In this document: positions 27,036 through 35,739 of the stretch, in pieces | How positions within the stretch are numbered: the stretch's first letter is position 1 | Layout of the letters: each line of letters starts with the position of its first letter | NCBI GenBank assembly: GCA_947373185.1 | Contig: CANBWP010000002.1 | Span: 62,001-126,000 of the forward strand | Direction of reading: 5' to 3' | DNA: 64,000 nucleotides | Source of the DNA: Comamonadaceae bacterium | GTDB lineage: Bacteria; Pseudomonadota; Gammaproteobacteria; Burkholderiales; Burkholderiaceae_C | Translations under genes and position numbers: made by a program | The notes under the pieces: generated by a model | Database searches by the model: none | What the model saw: only the letters and a program-made list of their open reading frames with translations | Told to the model about the DNA's origin: nothing

Positions 27036-27044
27036 CGCGCAAGA

Positions 27045-27710
27045 TCAGGCGAGCAAGTCGGCCATGTCCAAAGTTCTCTGCGCCACTTCACCCAATTTGA
27101 GACCTTTGTCCATGGCGACTTTGCGCAATTTGGCAAAGGCTTGGTCTTCGCTCAAGCCTTGGTGTTTCATGAGAAGGGCTTTGGCGCGATCAATCAGGGT
27201 TCGATCCTGTAAGTCGCTGCGCGCTTGGTCTCGTTCAGTGCGCAGTCGCTCTTCGTATTCGAAGCGGGCCATGGCCACTTCCAAGATGGGCTTGATGCGA
27301 GAACTGGCCAAGCCATCGACGATATAGGCTGAAACGCCCACGGCAACCGCGTCTTTGACGTGGCTGGTGTCGCTGTCATCTGTGAACATGACGATGGGTC
27401 TTCTGGCATCGCGCGTTGCAAATACCACATGTTCAAGGGCATCACGGGCTTCTGACTCCGCATCCACAATGATCAAGTCGGGTTGAAGTTGGTGTATGCG
27501 GTCGGCCAAAAACACATCACCAGGCAGGGTGGCAATCAAATTGAAACCATTCTCCAGCAAGCCAATGCGCAGTGCTCGCGACCTTTCGGCTTGCGACTTG
27601 GCGTGCTCGTCATCGGGATCGGAAACGACCAAGTCAGGCGCCACCACAACGATGCGCAAGGCTTCTGGCGCTTTGGCTGCTTTGGACTTGGATGGTTTGG
27701 GCGATCGCAT
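27045..27710 (-). CDS. nasT: NasT-type response regulator with ANTAR RNA-binding domain
   Basis: A 221-residue regulator. The receiver-like domain has its phosphorylatable-type position at Asp83 (LIIVDAESEARD) and the NasT-typical MFTDDSD and GVSAYIVDGL. The ANTAR domain is residues about 160-221: LIDRAKALLMKHQGLSEDQA, then FAKLRKVAMDKGLKLGEVAQ. In Azotobacter, Pseudomonas and Paracoccus, NasT binds leader RNA of nitrate genes and prevents termination, and the nitrate sensor NasS restrains it. Here nasS is not adjacent. There is an N-terminal extension (SPKPSKSKAAKAPEA) and a longer first loop (SDPDDEHAKSQAER) than usual. It lies upstream of the nrtA leader it probably controls. Confidence 0.9.
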   Translation of the reverse strand: MRSPKPSKSKAAKAPEALRIVVVAPDLVVSDPDDEHAKSQAERSRALRIGLLENGFNLIATLPGDVFLADRIHQLQPDLIIVDAESEARDALEHVVFATRDARRPIVMFTDDSDTSHVKDAVAVGVSAYIVDGLASSRIKPILEVAMARFEYEERLRTERDQARSDLQDRTLIDRAKALLMKHQGLSEDQAFAKLRKVAMDKGLKLGEVAQRTLDMADLLA

Positions 27711-27862
27711 GGACTTTGAGGTGAGGGGCGCAAAAAATCAAGGAGTCGATTGTCCCACTGCAAGTTGCAATTAATGCGCCAACCGTGAAAAACTTGTCAC
27801 ACCAAGGACCTCTGTGCCGCCGCCTCAGTCCTGAACGAAGGCATCGAATAAACTCGGGCACT

Positions 27863-28918
27863 ATGCTTTTCTTAGGAATTGAGTCTTCTTGTGATGAAAC
27901 CGGTGTGGCTTTGGTGCAAACCCAAGCTGCGGGAGCGCCGCGCCTGTTGGCCCAGGCTTTGTTCAGTCAAATCGACATGCACCAGGCCTATGGTGGGGTC
28001 GTGCCAGAGTTGGCCAGCCGCGATCACATCAAACGTGTCATTCCGCTGACCCGAGAAGTGTTGAAAAGTGCCTGCATCGATTTGAATCAAGTGGATGTGG
28101 TGGCCTACACCCGAGGTCCTGGATTGTCGGGTGCACTGCTGGTGGGTGCCGGCGTGGCGTGTGCCCTGGGTGCGGCGCTTCGCAAGCCGGTTTTGGGCGT
28201 TCACCATTTGGAGGGGCATTTGTTGTCGCCCTTTTTGAGCGAAGACCCGCCTGAGTTTCCCTTTGTGGCTTTGTTGGTATCGGGCGGACACACCCAATTG
28301 ATGCGCGTTGAAGCTGTGGGCGCTTACGAAATTTTGGGTGAAACCGTTGACGATGCGGCTGGCGAAGCTTTTGACAAATCGGCCAAGCTCATGGGCCTGG
28401 GTTATCCAGGTGGGCCGGCCTTGTCCAAGTGTGCCCAGGGCGGCAATCCACTGGCATTCAAATTGCCTAGACCTTTGCTGCACAGTGGTAATTTTGATTT
28501 TTCGTTTGCAGGTCTGAAGACTTCCGTGCTGACGCAAGCGCAAAAGTTGGGCGCCGATTTACACAACCCAGACTTCAATCACAAAGCCGATTTGGCCGCT
28601 TCAACCCAAGCCGCCATTGTTGAAGTCCTTTTGAAAAAATCGATGGCGGCCTTGAAAACCACAGGCCTGCGCAGATTGGTGGTGGCCGGGGGTGTGGGGG
28701 CCAATCTTGCATTGCGAACGCAATTGAACCAAGCCTGCGCGAAAGCGGGGGTGCGCGTGCATTACCCAGAATTGCATTTGTGCACTGACAATGGCGCCAT
28801 GATTGCCATGGCGGCAGCCATGCGCGTTCAGTCGGGGCAGCAGCAGCCCCGCTTCAACTATGGCTTTGACGTGAAACCACGTTGGCCCCTGTCTCACATT
28901 GACGTACTGAGCGTTTGA
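27863..28918 (+). CDS. tsaD: tRNA N6-adenosine threonylcarbamoyltransferase
   Basis: Transfers the threonylcarbamoyl group to A37 of tRNAs reading ANN codons, together with TsaB, TsaE and TsaC. Family motifs are [14 protein letters not shown] at the N-terminus, the metal-binding GVHHLEGH near residue 110, [14 protein letters not shown], and [15 protein letters not shown] at the end. There are 351 residues from the ATG at 27863; a longer in-frame start upstream adds 26 residues with no family match. tsaE is encoded at the far end of this window. A T-rich stretch follows the stop. Confidence 0.97.
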   Translation: MLFLGIESSCDETGVALVQTQAAGAPRLLAQALFSQIDMHQAYGGVVPELASRDHIKRVIPLTREVLKSACIDLNQVDVVAYTRGPGLSGALLVGAGVACALGAALRKPVLGVHHLEGHLLSPFLSEDPPEFPFVALLVSGGHTQLMRVEAVGAYEILGETVDDAAGEAFDKSAKLMGLGYPGGPALSKCAQGGNPLAFKLPRPLLHSGNFDFSFAGLKTSVLTQAQKLGADLHNPDFNHKADLAASTQAAIVEVLLKKSMAALKTTGLRRLVVAGGVGANLALRTQLNQACAKAGVRVHYPELHLCTDNGAMIAMAAAMRVQSGQQQPRFNYGFDVKPRWPLSHIDVLSV

Positions 28919-28945
28919 TATTTTTTTGTTTTTTTGGATTTTCTT

Positions 28946-30226
28946 GTGCGCTCATTTTTGACCTGCTTGTCTCGCTCCTTGGCCTTTGCCTGTTTACTTT
29001 GGACACCTGCATTGCATGCGCAGCCACAGCTGCAAAATCAAGCTGTCCAACTGGCTTTGATTGAAGGCCTAAGCGGGCCATTTGCCAACACGGGCGAAGC
29101 CGTCATTCGCAATTTGGTGTGGGGGGTCGAGGCGGTCAACGCGCGAGGTGGGGTGACCACCGCTGAAGGTAAGCGTTTATTGGCCCTGCAGCGCTATGAC
29201 AGCAAAGGCCAAAGTGAAGAAGCATTGACGGCGCTGCGCGCAGCCATTGACGCGGGCGCGCAGTACATTTTGCAAGGCAACTCTTCTGCCAATGCGGCCG
29301 TGTTGATCGATGCCATTCAAAAGCACAATGAACGTGAACCGCAAAAGCGAGTGCTGTTTTTGAATTACTCAGCAGTCGATCCCGCATTGACGCAAGAGAA
29401 GTGCAGTTTCTGGCATTTCAGATTTGATGCACATGCCGACATGCGCATGACCGCCTTGATGCAGGTGCTCAAGCAAGACAGCAAACTGCAGTCGGTGTAT
29501 TTGATTGGTCAAGACTACAGTTTTGGTCAAGCGGTATTGCGCGAAGCCAAGCAACAGCTGACGGCGCTTCGGCCAGACATCAAAGTTGCGGGCGATGAGT
29601 TGCATCCCCTGGGCCGCGTGAAAGACTTCTTGCCCTATGCCGCCAAGATCAAAGCGTCTGGTGCACAAGCTGTCATCACGGGCAATTGGGGCAATGACCT
29701 GACGCTGTTGGTCAAAGCGGCCAAGGACGTTGGTTTTGAGGGCAAGTTTTACACCTTCTACGGCAATGCTTTGGGCGCGCCTGCCGCCATTGGCGACGCA
29801 GGCATTGGCAAGGTGTTGGCCGTGGCAGAGTGGATGCCCAATGTGCCCGGCGTTGAAAGTGTCAAGTTTTATCAGGCTTTTAAACAGCGCTTTGACAAAC
29901 CCCATGAAGACTATGTGCATTTGCGCATGCGCATGCTGATCGAAGCCTTGGCACAATCCATTGAAAAGGCGGGTAAGTCTGACCCGTTTGCGGTCGCTTT
30001 GCAAATGGAAAAAGTGGAGGTGAATTTGGCGGGACAGCGCGGCAAAATGCGCGCGCAAGACCATCAATTTCAGCAGCCCCTGGTCGTGGGCTTGATGGCC
30101 AAGCAAGGCACCAGCGATGTGCCCTTTGATGTAGAGGGCTCAGGCTATGGTTTCAAAATGCTCAGGCAGTTCAAAGCCCAAGAGGTCGAGTTGCCAAGCA
30201 GTTGCAAAATGAGCCGACCTCTTTGA
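28946..30226 (+). CDS. ABC transporter substrate-binding protein, branched-chain amino acid (LivJ) type
   Basis: A periplasmic binding protein of the type I fold with a Sec signal (residues 1-25, LACLLWTPALHA-like end before QPQ). The mature start, VQLALIEGLSGPFANTGEA, is the classic LivJ/AmiC N-terminus, and SVYLIGQDYSFGQAVLREAK near residue 180 and VKDFLPYAAKIKASGAQAVI follow. No permease or ATPase genes are adjacent, so its transporter partners are elsewhere or it is a sensor. The start is GTG at 28946 or TTG at 28934; neither has a clear ribosome-binding site. The ligand is unknown. Confidence 0.88.
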   Translation: MRSFLTCLSRSLAFACLLWTPALHAQPQLQNQAVQLALIEGLSGPFANTGEAVIRNLVWGVEAVNARGGVTTAEGKRLLALQRYDSKGQSEEALTALRAAIDAGAQYILQGNSSANAAVLIDAIQKHNEREPQKRVLFLNYSAVDPALTQEKCSFWHFRFDAHADMRMTALMQVLKQDSKLQSVYLIGQDYSFGQAVLREAKQQLTALRPDIKVAGDELHPLGRVKDFLPYAAKIKASGAQAVITGNWGNDLTLLVKAAKDVGFEGKFYTFYGNALGAPAAIGDAGIGKVLAVAEWMPNVPGVESVKFYQAFKQRFDKPHEDYVHLRMRMLIEALAQSIEKAGKSDPFAVALQMEKVEVNLAGQRGKMRAQDHQFQQPLVVGLMAKQGTSDVPFDVEGSGYGFKMLRQFKAQEVELPSSCKMSRPL

Positions 30227-30242
30227 TTGATCGTTCAGATCA

Positions 30243-30273
30243 AAAATGCCCAGTCATTGCCGGGCATTTTTTT
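30243..30273. terminator. Bidirectional intrinsic terminator
   Basis: AAAATGCCC (30243-30251) pairs with GGGCATTTT (30262-30270) around a 10-base loop, with A-runs and T-runs on the two outer sides, so it can stop transcription from both directions. It lies between the convergent LivJ-type gene and the first Bug protein gene. Confidence 0.88.
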
Positions 30274-30287
30274 GAGCAGCATTCAAG

Positions 30288-31265
30288 TTAGCTTTGTTTG
30301 GCCAAGCCGAGTTTTTCAATGATGACCTTTTCCTTCTGGTAGTTGTCACGGGCAAACTTGGTGTACTCCTCGGAGTTCATGTAAATCACCGACTGGTCAA
30401 ACTTTTCAAAGGTGGCCAAGACCTGTGGATCTTCCAAAGTTTTCTTGAATGCGTCTTGCAACTTGCGTGTGATGGCCGGGTCCATTCCCTTGGGGCCACC
30501 AATGCCAAAAGGGGAGTCGGACACGGTGTCGTAGCCGAGTTCATTGAGGGTGGGCACGTTGGGCCAGCGCTTGGTGCGCTTGCTGCCATAGGTGGCCAGT
30601 AGTCTGCAGGTGCCCGCATCGACATGAGGGGCCCAGCCTGTGGCATCGCTGTGCGCCATGACGTGGCCCCCGAGCACAGAAGCCATGCCATCGGCACTGC
30701 CTTTGAAAGGCACGTGCTGCAGTTGAAGGCCGGCTTTCATGGCAAATTCTTCAACCGCCAAGTGCGGCGTCGTGCCTGTGCCTGTGGAGCCGAAGGTGAA
30801 TTTGCCCGGGTTGGCTTTGGCGAAATCCACCAAGTCCTTGATCGATTTGATGGGCGAGTCGGCGCGTACCACCATGCCAAAGGTGTAGCCGGTGAGGCAT
30901 GCAATGAATGTGAAATCTTGCATCGGGTTGAACTGCATTTTTTGCATGTGCGGCATGCGCAAAATGCCAATGGTCAATTGCGACAAGGTGTAGCCATCGG
31001 GCTTGGCATTGACCAATTCATTGGGACCTAACATGCCGCTGGCGCCCGCTTTGTTTTCAATCACTACGGGACCACCCAAGATGCGGGAAGCACTTTCTGC
31101 CAATGAACGCATGACGCCATCGGTGGAGCCGCCAGCGGGCCAGGGACAAATCAGTTTGATGGGCTTGGAGGGAAAGTTGCTTTGTGCCATGGCGGGCATG
31201 GCCAGACTGACGGCGCCTGCCATGCCTGCTTGCAGAACGTCGCGTCGTTTGATTGCATGGGTCAT
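30288..31265 (-). CDS. Bug/TctC family tripartite tricarboxylate transporter binding protein
   Basis: This 325-residue periplasmic protein starts MTHAIKRRDVLQAGMAGAV, a twin-arginine-like signal, with cleavage likely after AMAQ near residue 28. The mature N-terminus SKPIKLICPWPAGGSTDGVMR is the Bug signature that forms the ligand clamp, and GGHVMAHSDATGWAPHVDAG comes near residue 200. Bug proteins capture carboxylates or amides; the TctA/TctB membrane partners are not nearby. It is paired with a second Bug gene 23 bases upstream, with which it shares only family-level similarity, so this is not a recent duplicate. Confidence 0.92.
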   Translation of the reverse strand: MTHAIKRRDVLQAGMAGAVSLAMPAMAQSNFPSKPIKLICPWPAGGSTDGVMRSLAESASRILGGPVVIENKAGASGMLGPNELVNAKPDGYTLSQLTIGILRMPHMQKMQFNPMQDFTFIACLTGYTFGMVVRADSPIKSIKDLVDFAKANPGKFTFGSTGTGTTPHLAVEEFAMKAGLQLQHVPFKGSADGMASVLGGHVMAHSDATGWAPHVDAGTCRLLATYGSKRTKRWPNVPTLNELGYDTVSDSPFGIGGPKGMDPAITRKLQDAFKKTLEDPQVLATFEKFDQSVIYMNSEEYTKFARDNYQKEKVIIEKLGLAKQS

Positions 31266-31288
31266 TTGAAATTCCAAGTTTGAGTTTG

Positions 31289-32302
31289 TTATTCGGCTTT
31301 GGCGCCAGATTCCCTGACCACTTTGGCCCACTTCACGATTTCGCTGGCCTGGTATTTGGCAAGTTCTTCGGAGGAGGACAGGACGGGGTCGAGACCGATT
31401 GTTTTCAGACGCTCTGCCACGTCGGGTAACTTGAAAATGCGAATGACTTCGGCATTCAATTTGTCGACGATCGGCTTGGGGGTGTTGGCGGGTGCAAACA
31501 TGGCAAACCATGTGGTGGCTTCAAAGCCAGGCAAGGACTCGGCCACAGTGGGAACATCGGGAGCGGCGGGGGAGCGCTTGGCTGTGGTTTGGGCCAGCGC
31601 CCGAATTTTGCCTTCTTTGGCCATGGGCAGGGCGGAGGGCATGTTGTCAAACACCAGTTGGATGCTGCCGCCCAGCAAGTCAGGCAGGAAAAACTGACGG
31701 CCTTTGTAGGGCACATGTGTCATGCTGGTGCCGGTCATGGACTTGAACAATTCGCCAGACATGTGCACCGAAGTGCCAATGCCGGGGGAGCCAAACGACA
31801 GCTTGTCTGGATTGGCCTTCATGTAGGCAATCAACTCGGGCACAGTTTTGACGGGCAAATCATTGTTGACCACCAACAAATTGGGGGCCGAGGCAATGAG
31901 AGAGACAGGGGTGAAGTTTTTCACCATGTCATAGGGCATTTTCTCGTACAGCGCACCATTGATGGAATGGGTCCCTACCGTGCCCATGACAAGGGTGTAA
32001 CCATCGCCGGCCGATTTGGCCACGACGTCGCTGCCAATGTTGCCACCGGCGCCGGGCTTGTTGTCAATCACCACCGGCTGACCCAGTTGGGCTTTGTCAC
32101 TGAACAGGCGGGCCAAGATGTCTGGCGCTCCGCCTGTTGGAAAAGTGACCACCAAACGAATGGGCTTGTTGGGATAGTTCTGTGCCAAAGCATCAGTTGT
32201 GGCAAACAAACCCAACCCTAAACTGCTGAGCAAACTGATGGCTGGGAGGATCTGGAGGCCTGCTCGGCGCAGGCTTGCCATGTGGCCGCGGGAAAACTTC
32301 AC
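31289..32302 (-). CDS. Bug/TctC family tripartite tricarboxylate transporter binding protein
   Basis: A 337-residue periplasmic binding protein with a Sec signal ending DALAQ near residue 41. The mature start NYPNKPIRLVVTFPTGGAPD and the segment PGAGGNIGSDVVAKSAGDGY near residue 90 are typical of the family. The start was chosen as GTG at 32302 because GGAGAA lies 6 bases before it; the family starts directly at the signal peptide. It forms a probable two-gene unit with the Bug gene downstream. Betaproteobacteria commonly carry many such orphan binding proteins. The ligand is unknown. Confidence 0.92.
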   Translation of the reverse strand: MKFSRGHMASLRRAGLQILPAISLLSSLGLGLFATTDALAQNYPNKPIRLVVTFPTGGAPDILARLFSDKAQLGQPVVIDNKPGAGGNIGSDVVAKSAGDGYTLVMGTVGTHSINGALYEKMPYDMVKNFTPVSLIASAPNLLVVNNDLPVKTVPELIAYMKANPDKLSFGSPGIGTSVHMSGELFKSMTGTSMTHVPYKGRQFFLPDLLGGSIQLVFDNMPSALPMAKEGKIRALAQTTAKRSPAAPDVPTVAESLPGFEATTWFAMFAPANTPKPIVDKLNAEVIRIFKLPDVAERLKTIGLDPVLSSSEELAKYQASEIVKWAKVVRESGAKAE

Positions 32303-32406
32303 AACGATTCTCCTGTGTGTTTCTGTGGTTCCACACTTTAGGGGGGAGTTGCGTCTGAGGGGAGGGTGAAAACCCCTGAATGGCACTTGAAGGCGGATCG
32401 CCTGCC

Positions 32407-32826
32407 TTAGTCTGGTTCGAAGGCGGCTGTCCAGCGGTCGTTCCAATCCCCTTGTTTGACTTTTTCAAGCGCTCGACGGTTGCGTTTGGTGGGACGACCT
32501 TGTTCAATGCTCAGGGCAGGCTCTTTGGCCAAGCGCCTTTGAACCGCGGTTTTGTCGCGCTGGGCGATGCTTTCGGCAGTTTCTTCGAAAAGGGCTTGGG
32601 CAACGGGGGCTGGGCCCCGTTGGTCACTGATGCCTAAAATTTTGATGATCCGAGTGATGTCGCCCTGGCGAGCGCTGACCACATCGCCCACTTTGACCTC
32701 GCGGGAAGCCTTGGCGGTTTGCGCATTGACTTCAATGCGGCCTTTGCCAATCTCGTCGGTGGCCAAGGACCTGGTTTTATAAAACCGCGCCGCCCAGAGC
32801 CATTTGTCGATTCTGATTTTGTCCAT
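32407..32826 (-). CDS. hslR: RNA-binding S4 domain protein, heat-shock protein 15 type
   Basis: A 139-residue basic protein. Residues 1-60, starting MDKIRIDKWLWAARFYKTRS and continuing IGKGRIEVNAQTAKASREVK, form the S4 RNA-binding domain of the Hsp15 family. In E. coli, Hsp15 binds stalled 50S subunits that carry a nascent chain and returns them to the pool. The C-terminus is rich in arginine and lysine (GRPTKRNRRALEKVKQG). The start at 32826 fits the family. It is divergent from rpsO across a 277-base gap holding a promoter and a short open frame. Confidence 0.9.
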   Translation of the reverse strand: MDKIRIDKWLWAARFYKTRSLATDEIGKGRIEVNAQTAKASREVKVGDVVSARQGDITRIIKILGISDQRGPAPVAQALFEETAESIAQRDKTAVQRRLAKEPALSIEQGRPTKRNRRALEKVKQGDWNDRWTAAFEPD

Positions 32827-32939
32827 GGGGCTGATTTTGGGCGCAATCCGAGCTGGTTTTGAGCCGCTGTTGACGGTGTGAGGCTGTTTTTTTAGCCAGT
32901 AGCGGGTCAGCAGGGGGTCAGAAGTGAGGTGCCTGTGGT

Positions 32940-32945
32940 TATAAT
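32940..32945 (+). promoter_or_regulatory. Probable -10 element of the rpsO-pnp promoter
   Basis: A perfect TATAAT stands about 160 bases before rpsO, with no convincing -35 hexamer at the right spacing. The 277-base gap between hslR and rpsO otherwise holds a mini open frame at 32986 and the rpsO leader. Transcription would start near 32952. Confidence 0.45.
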
Positions 32946-32985
32946 CCCGAGGCTTTGCCAAGTAAACTGCCCTAGGGTGATTTGC

Positions 32986-33012
32986 ATGGCCAAGATCGCA
33001 CGCAGCAGTTGA
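32986..33012 (+). other. Short upstream open frame in the rpsO leader (8 codons)
   Basis: ATG at 32986 is preceded by AGGGTGA at good spacing and encodes MAKIARSS before a TGA. It would lie in the rpsO leader, if the TATAAT at 32940 is the promoter. It may be a leader peptide or chance; there is no amino-acid bias that points to attenuation. Confidence 0.3.
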
Positions 33013-33103
33013 TTCCAAACCGCTTGCGCAAGTTATAAAACCTCGTCCATCGATGAAAGCAGCTTGGCTGCCCTGATTCAAAGGCGAAAACAAGGAAGAA
33101 AAA

Positions 33104-33370
33104 ATGATTGCATCCTCCATCAAAGCCGAGGTCGTTAAGGCCAACGCCCGCGCTGCCAATGACACTGGCAGCCCCGAAGTCCAAGTGGCTTTGCTCACAG
33201 CTCGCATCAACGAGTTGACACCTCACTTCAAAACACACGCCAAAGACCACCATGGTCGCCGCGGTTTGTTGCGCATGGTGAGCCGCCGTCGTAAATTGTT
33301 GGACTACTTGAAGTCCAAAGACGCTGACCGCTACGTTGCACTGATCGCCAAACTTGGCCTGCGCAAATAA
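33104..33370 (+). CDS. rpsO: 30S ribosomal protein S15
   Basis: Primary-binding ribosomal protein of 88 residues that binds 16S rRNA helices 20-22. Canonical segments are [37 protein letters not shown] and [17 protein letters not shown]. The start is [11 protein letters not shown] instead of the E. coli MSLSTEATAKI, which is common in betaproteobacteria. GGAAGAAAA precedes the ATG. It precedes pnp, the arrangement conserved from enterobacteria, with a terminator hairpin and a second hairpin between them. Confidence 0.98.
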   Translation: MIASSIKAEVVKANARAANDTGSPEVQVALLTARINELTPHFKTHAKDHHGRRGLLRMVSRRRKLLDYLKSKDADRYVALIAKLGLRK

Positions 33371-33387
33371 GCGTATCGAAAGATGAC

Positions 33388-33430
33388 AAGCGCCTGAGTT
33401 AGCCCGCTAGCTCAGGCGCTTTCTACTTTA
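33388..33430 (+). terminator. Intrinsic terminator after rpsO
   Basis: AAGCGCCTGAG (33388-33398) pairs perfectly with CTCAGGCGCTT (33411-33421) around a 12-base loop, followed by TTCTACTTT. It lies between rpsO and pnp and should end most rpsO transcripts, leaving pnp on read-through or its own promoter. Confidence 0.88.
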
Positions 33431-33472
33431 AGTTTTCTCAAAAGACGTTTTCAGACCGAACCCGCGCTGTGT

Positions 33473-33518
33473 CATTCCATCAATCATCTGCGCTTCAAAG
33501 CAGATCATTCATGGAATG
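33473..33518 (+). promoter_or_regulatory. Long stem-loop in the pnp leader, possible RNase III / autoregulation site
   Basis: Bases 33473-33491 pair with 33500-33518 (17 of 19 positions, two C-C mismatches) around an 8-base loop, with no T-run after it, so it is not a terminator. In E. coli the pnp leader contains a similar long duplex that RNase III cuts and PNPase then degrades to repress itself. The position, 77 bases before the pnp ATG, is consistent with that arrangement. Confidence 0.55.
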
Positions 33519-33594
33519 GCATCGAGTTCAGACTGCAAATATCTAGGCTTTTCAGTGCAGCCCTTGGCACTGTGATTTTCTGGAGTTATTGAAC

Positions 33595-35712
33595 ATGTCC
33601 ATTTTTAACAAAGTGACGAAAACCTTCCAATGGGGCCAACACAAGGTCATCATGGAAACCGGCGAAATTGCACGCCAAGCTTCTGGCGCTGTGCTGGTCA
33701 ACATTGAAGACACCGTGGTTTTGGCCACTGTGGTTGCTTCTAAGAATTCCAAAGCGGGTCAAGACTTTTTCCCCTTGACTGTGGACTACATTGAGAAAGC
33801 ATACGCAGCTGGCAAGATCCCTGGTAGCTTCTTCAAGCGTGAAGCCAAACCCAGTGAGTTGGAAACACTCACCAGCCGTTTGATCGACCGTCCTATTCGC
33901 CCTTTGTTCCCAGAAGGTTTCTACAACGACGTGCACGTTGTGGTTCACACCGTTTCTTTGAACCCTGAAGTCGATGCCGACATCGCAGCCTTGATCGCTG
34001 TGAGCGCCGCATTGTCTATTTCGGGTGTGCCTTTCAATGGCCCTATCGGCGCTGCACGCGTGGGTTACATCAACGGCGAATACGTGTTGAACCCAGGTCA
34101 AACACAACGCAAAGACAGCCAGATGGATTTGGTTGTGGCCGGTACAGAAGCCGCTGTGTTGATGGTGGAATCTGAAGCGCAACAATTGTCTGAAGAGATC
34201 ATGTTGGGTGCTGTGGTGTTTGGCCATGAGCAAGGCAACATTGCGATCAACGCCATCCACGAATTGGTGCGCGACGCTGGCAAACCCGCTTGGGATTGGA
34301 CGGCACCTGCCAAGGACGAAGCTTTGATTGCCAAAGTGAACGCCCATGCAGAAGAAAAACTCCGCGCTGCTTACCAAATCCGCAACAAACAAAGCCGCAC
34401 TCAAGCTTGCCGCGAAACCTACGCCGCCACCATGGCTGCTTTGAAGGCTGAAGGCTTGGAGTTTGACAGCGTCAAAGTTGAAGGCATGTTGTTTGACATC
34501 GAAGCCAACATCGTTCGCAGCCAAATTTTGGCAGGCGAGCCCCGCATCGACGGTCGCGACACGCGCACTGTGCGTCCTATCGAAATTCGCAACTCGGTGT
34601 TGCCACGCACGCACGGTTCTTCTTTGTTCACACGTGGCGAGACTCAAGCTTTGGTGATCGCCACTCTGGGCACAGAGCGCGATGCACAGCGCATTGACGC
34701 ATTGGCCGGTGAGTACGAAGACCGTTTCATGTTGCACTACAACATGCCTCCCTTTGCCACAGGCGAAGTGGGTCGCATGGGTTCTACAAAGCGTCGTGAA
34801 ATTGGTCACGGCCGTTTGGCCAAGCGTGCTTTGGCCGCTGTGTTGCCAAGCAAAGAAGAATTTCCCTACACCATGCGTGTGGTCTCTGAAATTACGGAGT
34901 CCAATGGTTCTTCTTCCATGGCTTCTGTGTGCGGTGGCTGCTTGTCCTTGATGGACGCTGGTGTGCCCATGAAAGCACACGTGGCCGGTATCGCCATGGG
35001 CCTGATCAAAGATGCCAACCGCTTTGCCGTCTTGACCGACATTTTGGGTGATGAAGATCACCTGGGTGACATGGACTTTAAAGTGGCCGGTACCACCAAT
35101 GGTGTGACGGCTTTGCAGATGGACATCAAAATCCAAGGCATTACCAAAGAGATCATGCAAGTGGCATTGGCACAAGCCAAAGAAGCGCGCATGCACATCT
35201 TGGGCAAGATGCAAGACGCCATGAGCGAAGCCAAAACCGAAGTGTCTAACTTCGCACCCAAGCTGTTCACCATGAAGATCAATCCCGAGAAAATTCGTGA
35301 TGTGATCGGCAAGGGCGGCGCCACCATCCGTGCGTTGACCGAAGAAACAGGCACACAGATCAACATCAATGAAGACGGCACCATCACCATCGCTGCCACG
35401 GATGGCGCCAAGGCTGATGAAGCCAAGCGCCGCATTGAACAGATCACGGCCGAAGTTGAAATCGGCAAAGTCTATGAAGGCCCCGTCACCAAGATTTTGG
35501 ACTTCGGTGCTTTGATCAACTTGTTGCCAGGCAAAGATGGCCTGTTGCACATCAGCCAGATTGCTCACGAGCGCGTTGAAAAAGTGTCTGACTATTTGCA
35601 AGAAGGTCAGATCGTCAAAGTCAAAGTGCTCGAGACCGACGAAAAAGGCCGCGTGAAGTTGTCCATGAAGGCTTTGCTCGACCGTCCTGCTGCGCCTTCG
35701 CAGTCAGAGTAA
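33595..35712 (+). CDS. pnp: Polyribonucleotide nucleotidyltransferase (PNPase)
   Basis: 3'-to-5' phosphorolytic exoribonuclease and RNA-degradosome component, 705 residues. Two RNase PH domains (first part to residue about 210; second from about 310, with [13 protein letters not shown]) flank an alpha-helical domain. The KH domain holds [20 protein letters not shown] near residue 567, and the S1 domain [20 protein letters not shown] near 625 to the end. The start is ATG at 33595, with GGAG 11 bases before. Codon use is strongly selected, which also produces a long meaningless open frame on the other strand. Confidence 0.98.
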   Translation: MSIFNKVTKTFQWGQHKVIMETGEIARQASGAVLVNIEDTVVLATVVASKNSKAGQDFFPLTVDYIEKAYAAGKIPGSFFKREAKPSELETLTSRLIDRPIRPLFPEGFYNDVHVVVHTVSLNPEVDADIAALIAVSAALSISGVPFNGPIGAARVGYINGEYVLNPGQTQRKDSQMDLVVAGTEAAVLMVESEAQQLSEEIMLGAVVFGHEQGNIAINAIHELVRDAGKPAWDWTAPAKDEALIAKVNAHAEEKLRAAYQIRNKQSRTQACRETYAATMAALKAEGLEFDSVKVEGMLFDIEANIVRSQILAGEPRIDGRDTRTVRPIEIRNSVLPRTHGSSLFTRGETQALVIATLGTERDAQRIDALAGEYEDRFMLHYNMPPFATGEVGRMGSTKRREIGHGRLAKRALAAVLPSKEEFPYTMRVVSEITESNGSSSMASVCGGCLSLMDAGVPMKAHVAGIAMGLIKDANRFAVLTDILGDEDHLGDMDFKVAGTTNGVTALQMDIKIQGITKEIMQVALAQAKEARMHILGKMQDAMSEAKTEVSNFAPKLFTMKINPEKIRDVIGKGGATIRALTEETGTQININEDGTITIAATDGAKADEAKRRIEQITAEVEIGKVYEGPVTKILDFGALINLLPGKDGLLHISQIAHERVEKVSDYLQEGQIVKVKVLETDEKGRVKLSMKALLDRPAAPSQSE

Positions 35713-35739
35713 TGGCGCCAACGCTTTGAAGGATTGACC

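Noticed and set aside
32303-32406. Riboswitch in front of the second Bug gene
   Set aside because: A CTGAGG-like stretch looked TPP-like but lacks the rest of the TPP motif, and the gene product is a binding protein with no thiamine link.
33586-35601. 671-codon open frame on the minus strand opposite pnp
   Set aside because: It mirrors pnp almost end to end, has no family-like motifs, and is His/Gln/Phe-rich as expected from antisense reading of a gene with strong codon bias. PNPase is beyond doubt.
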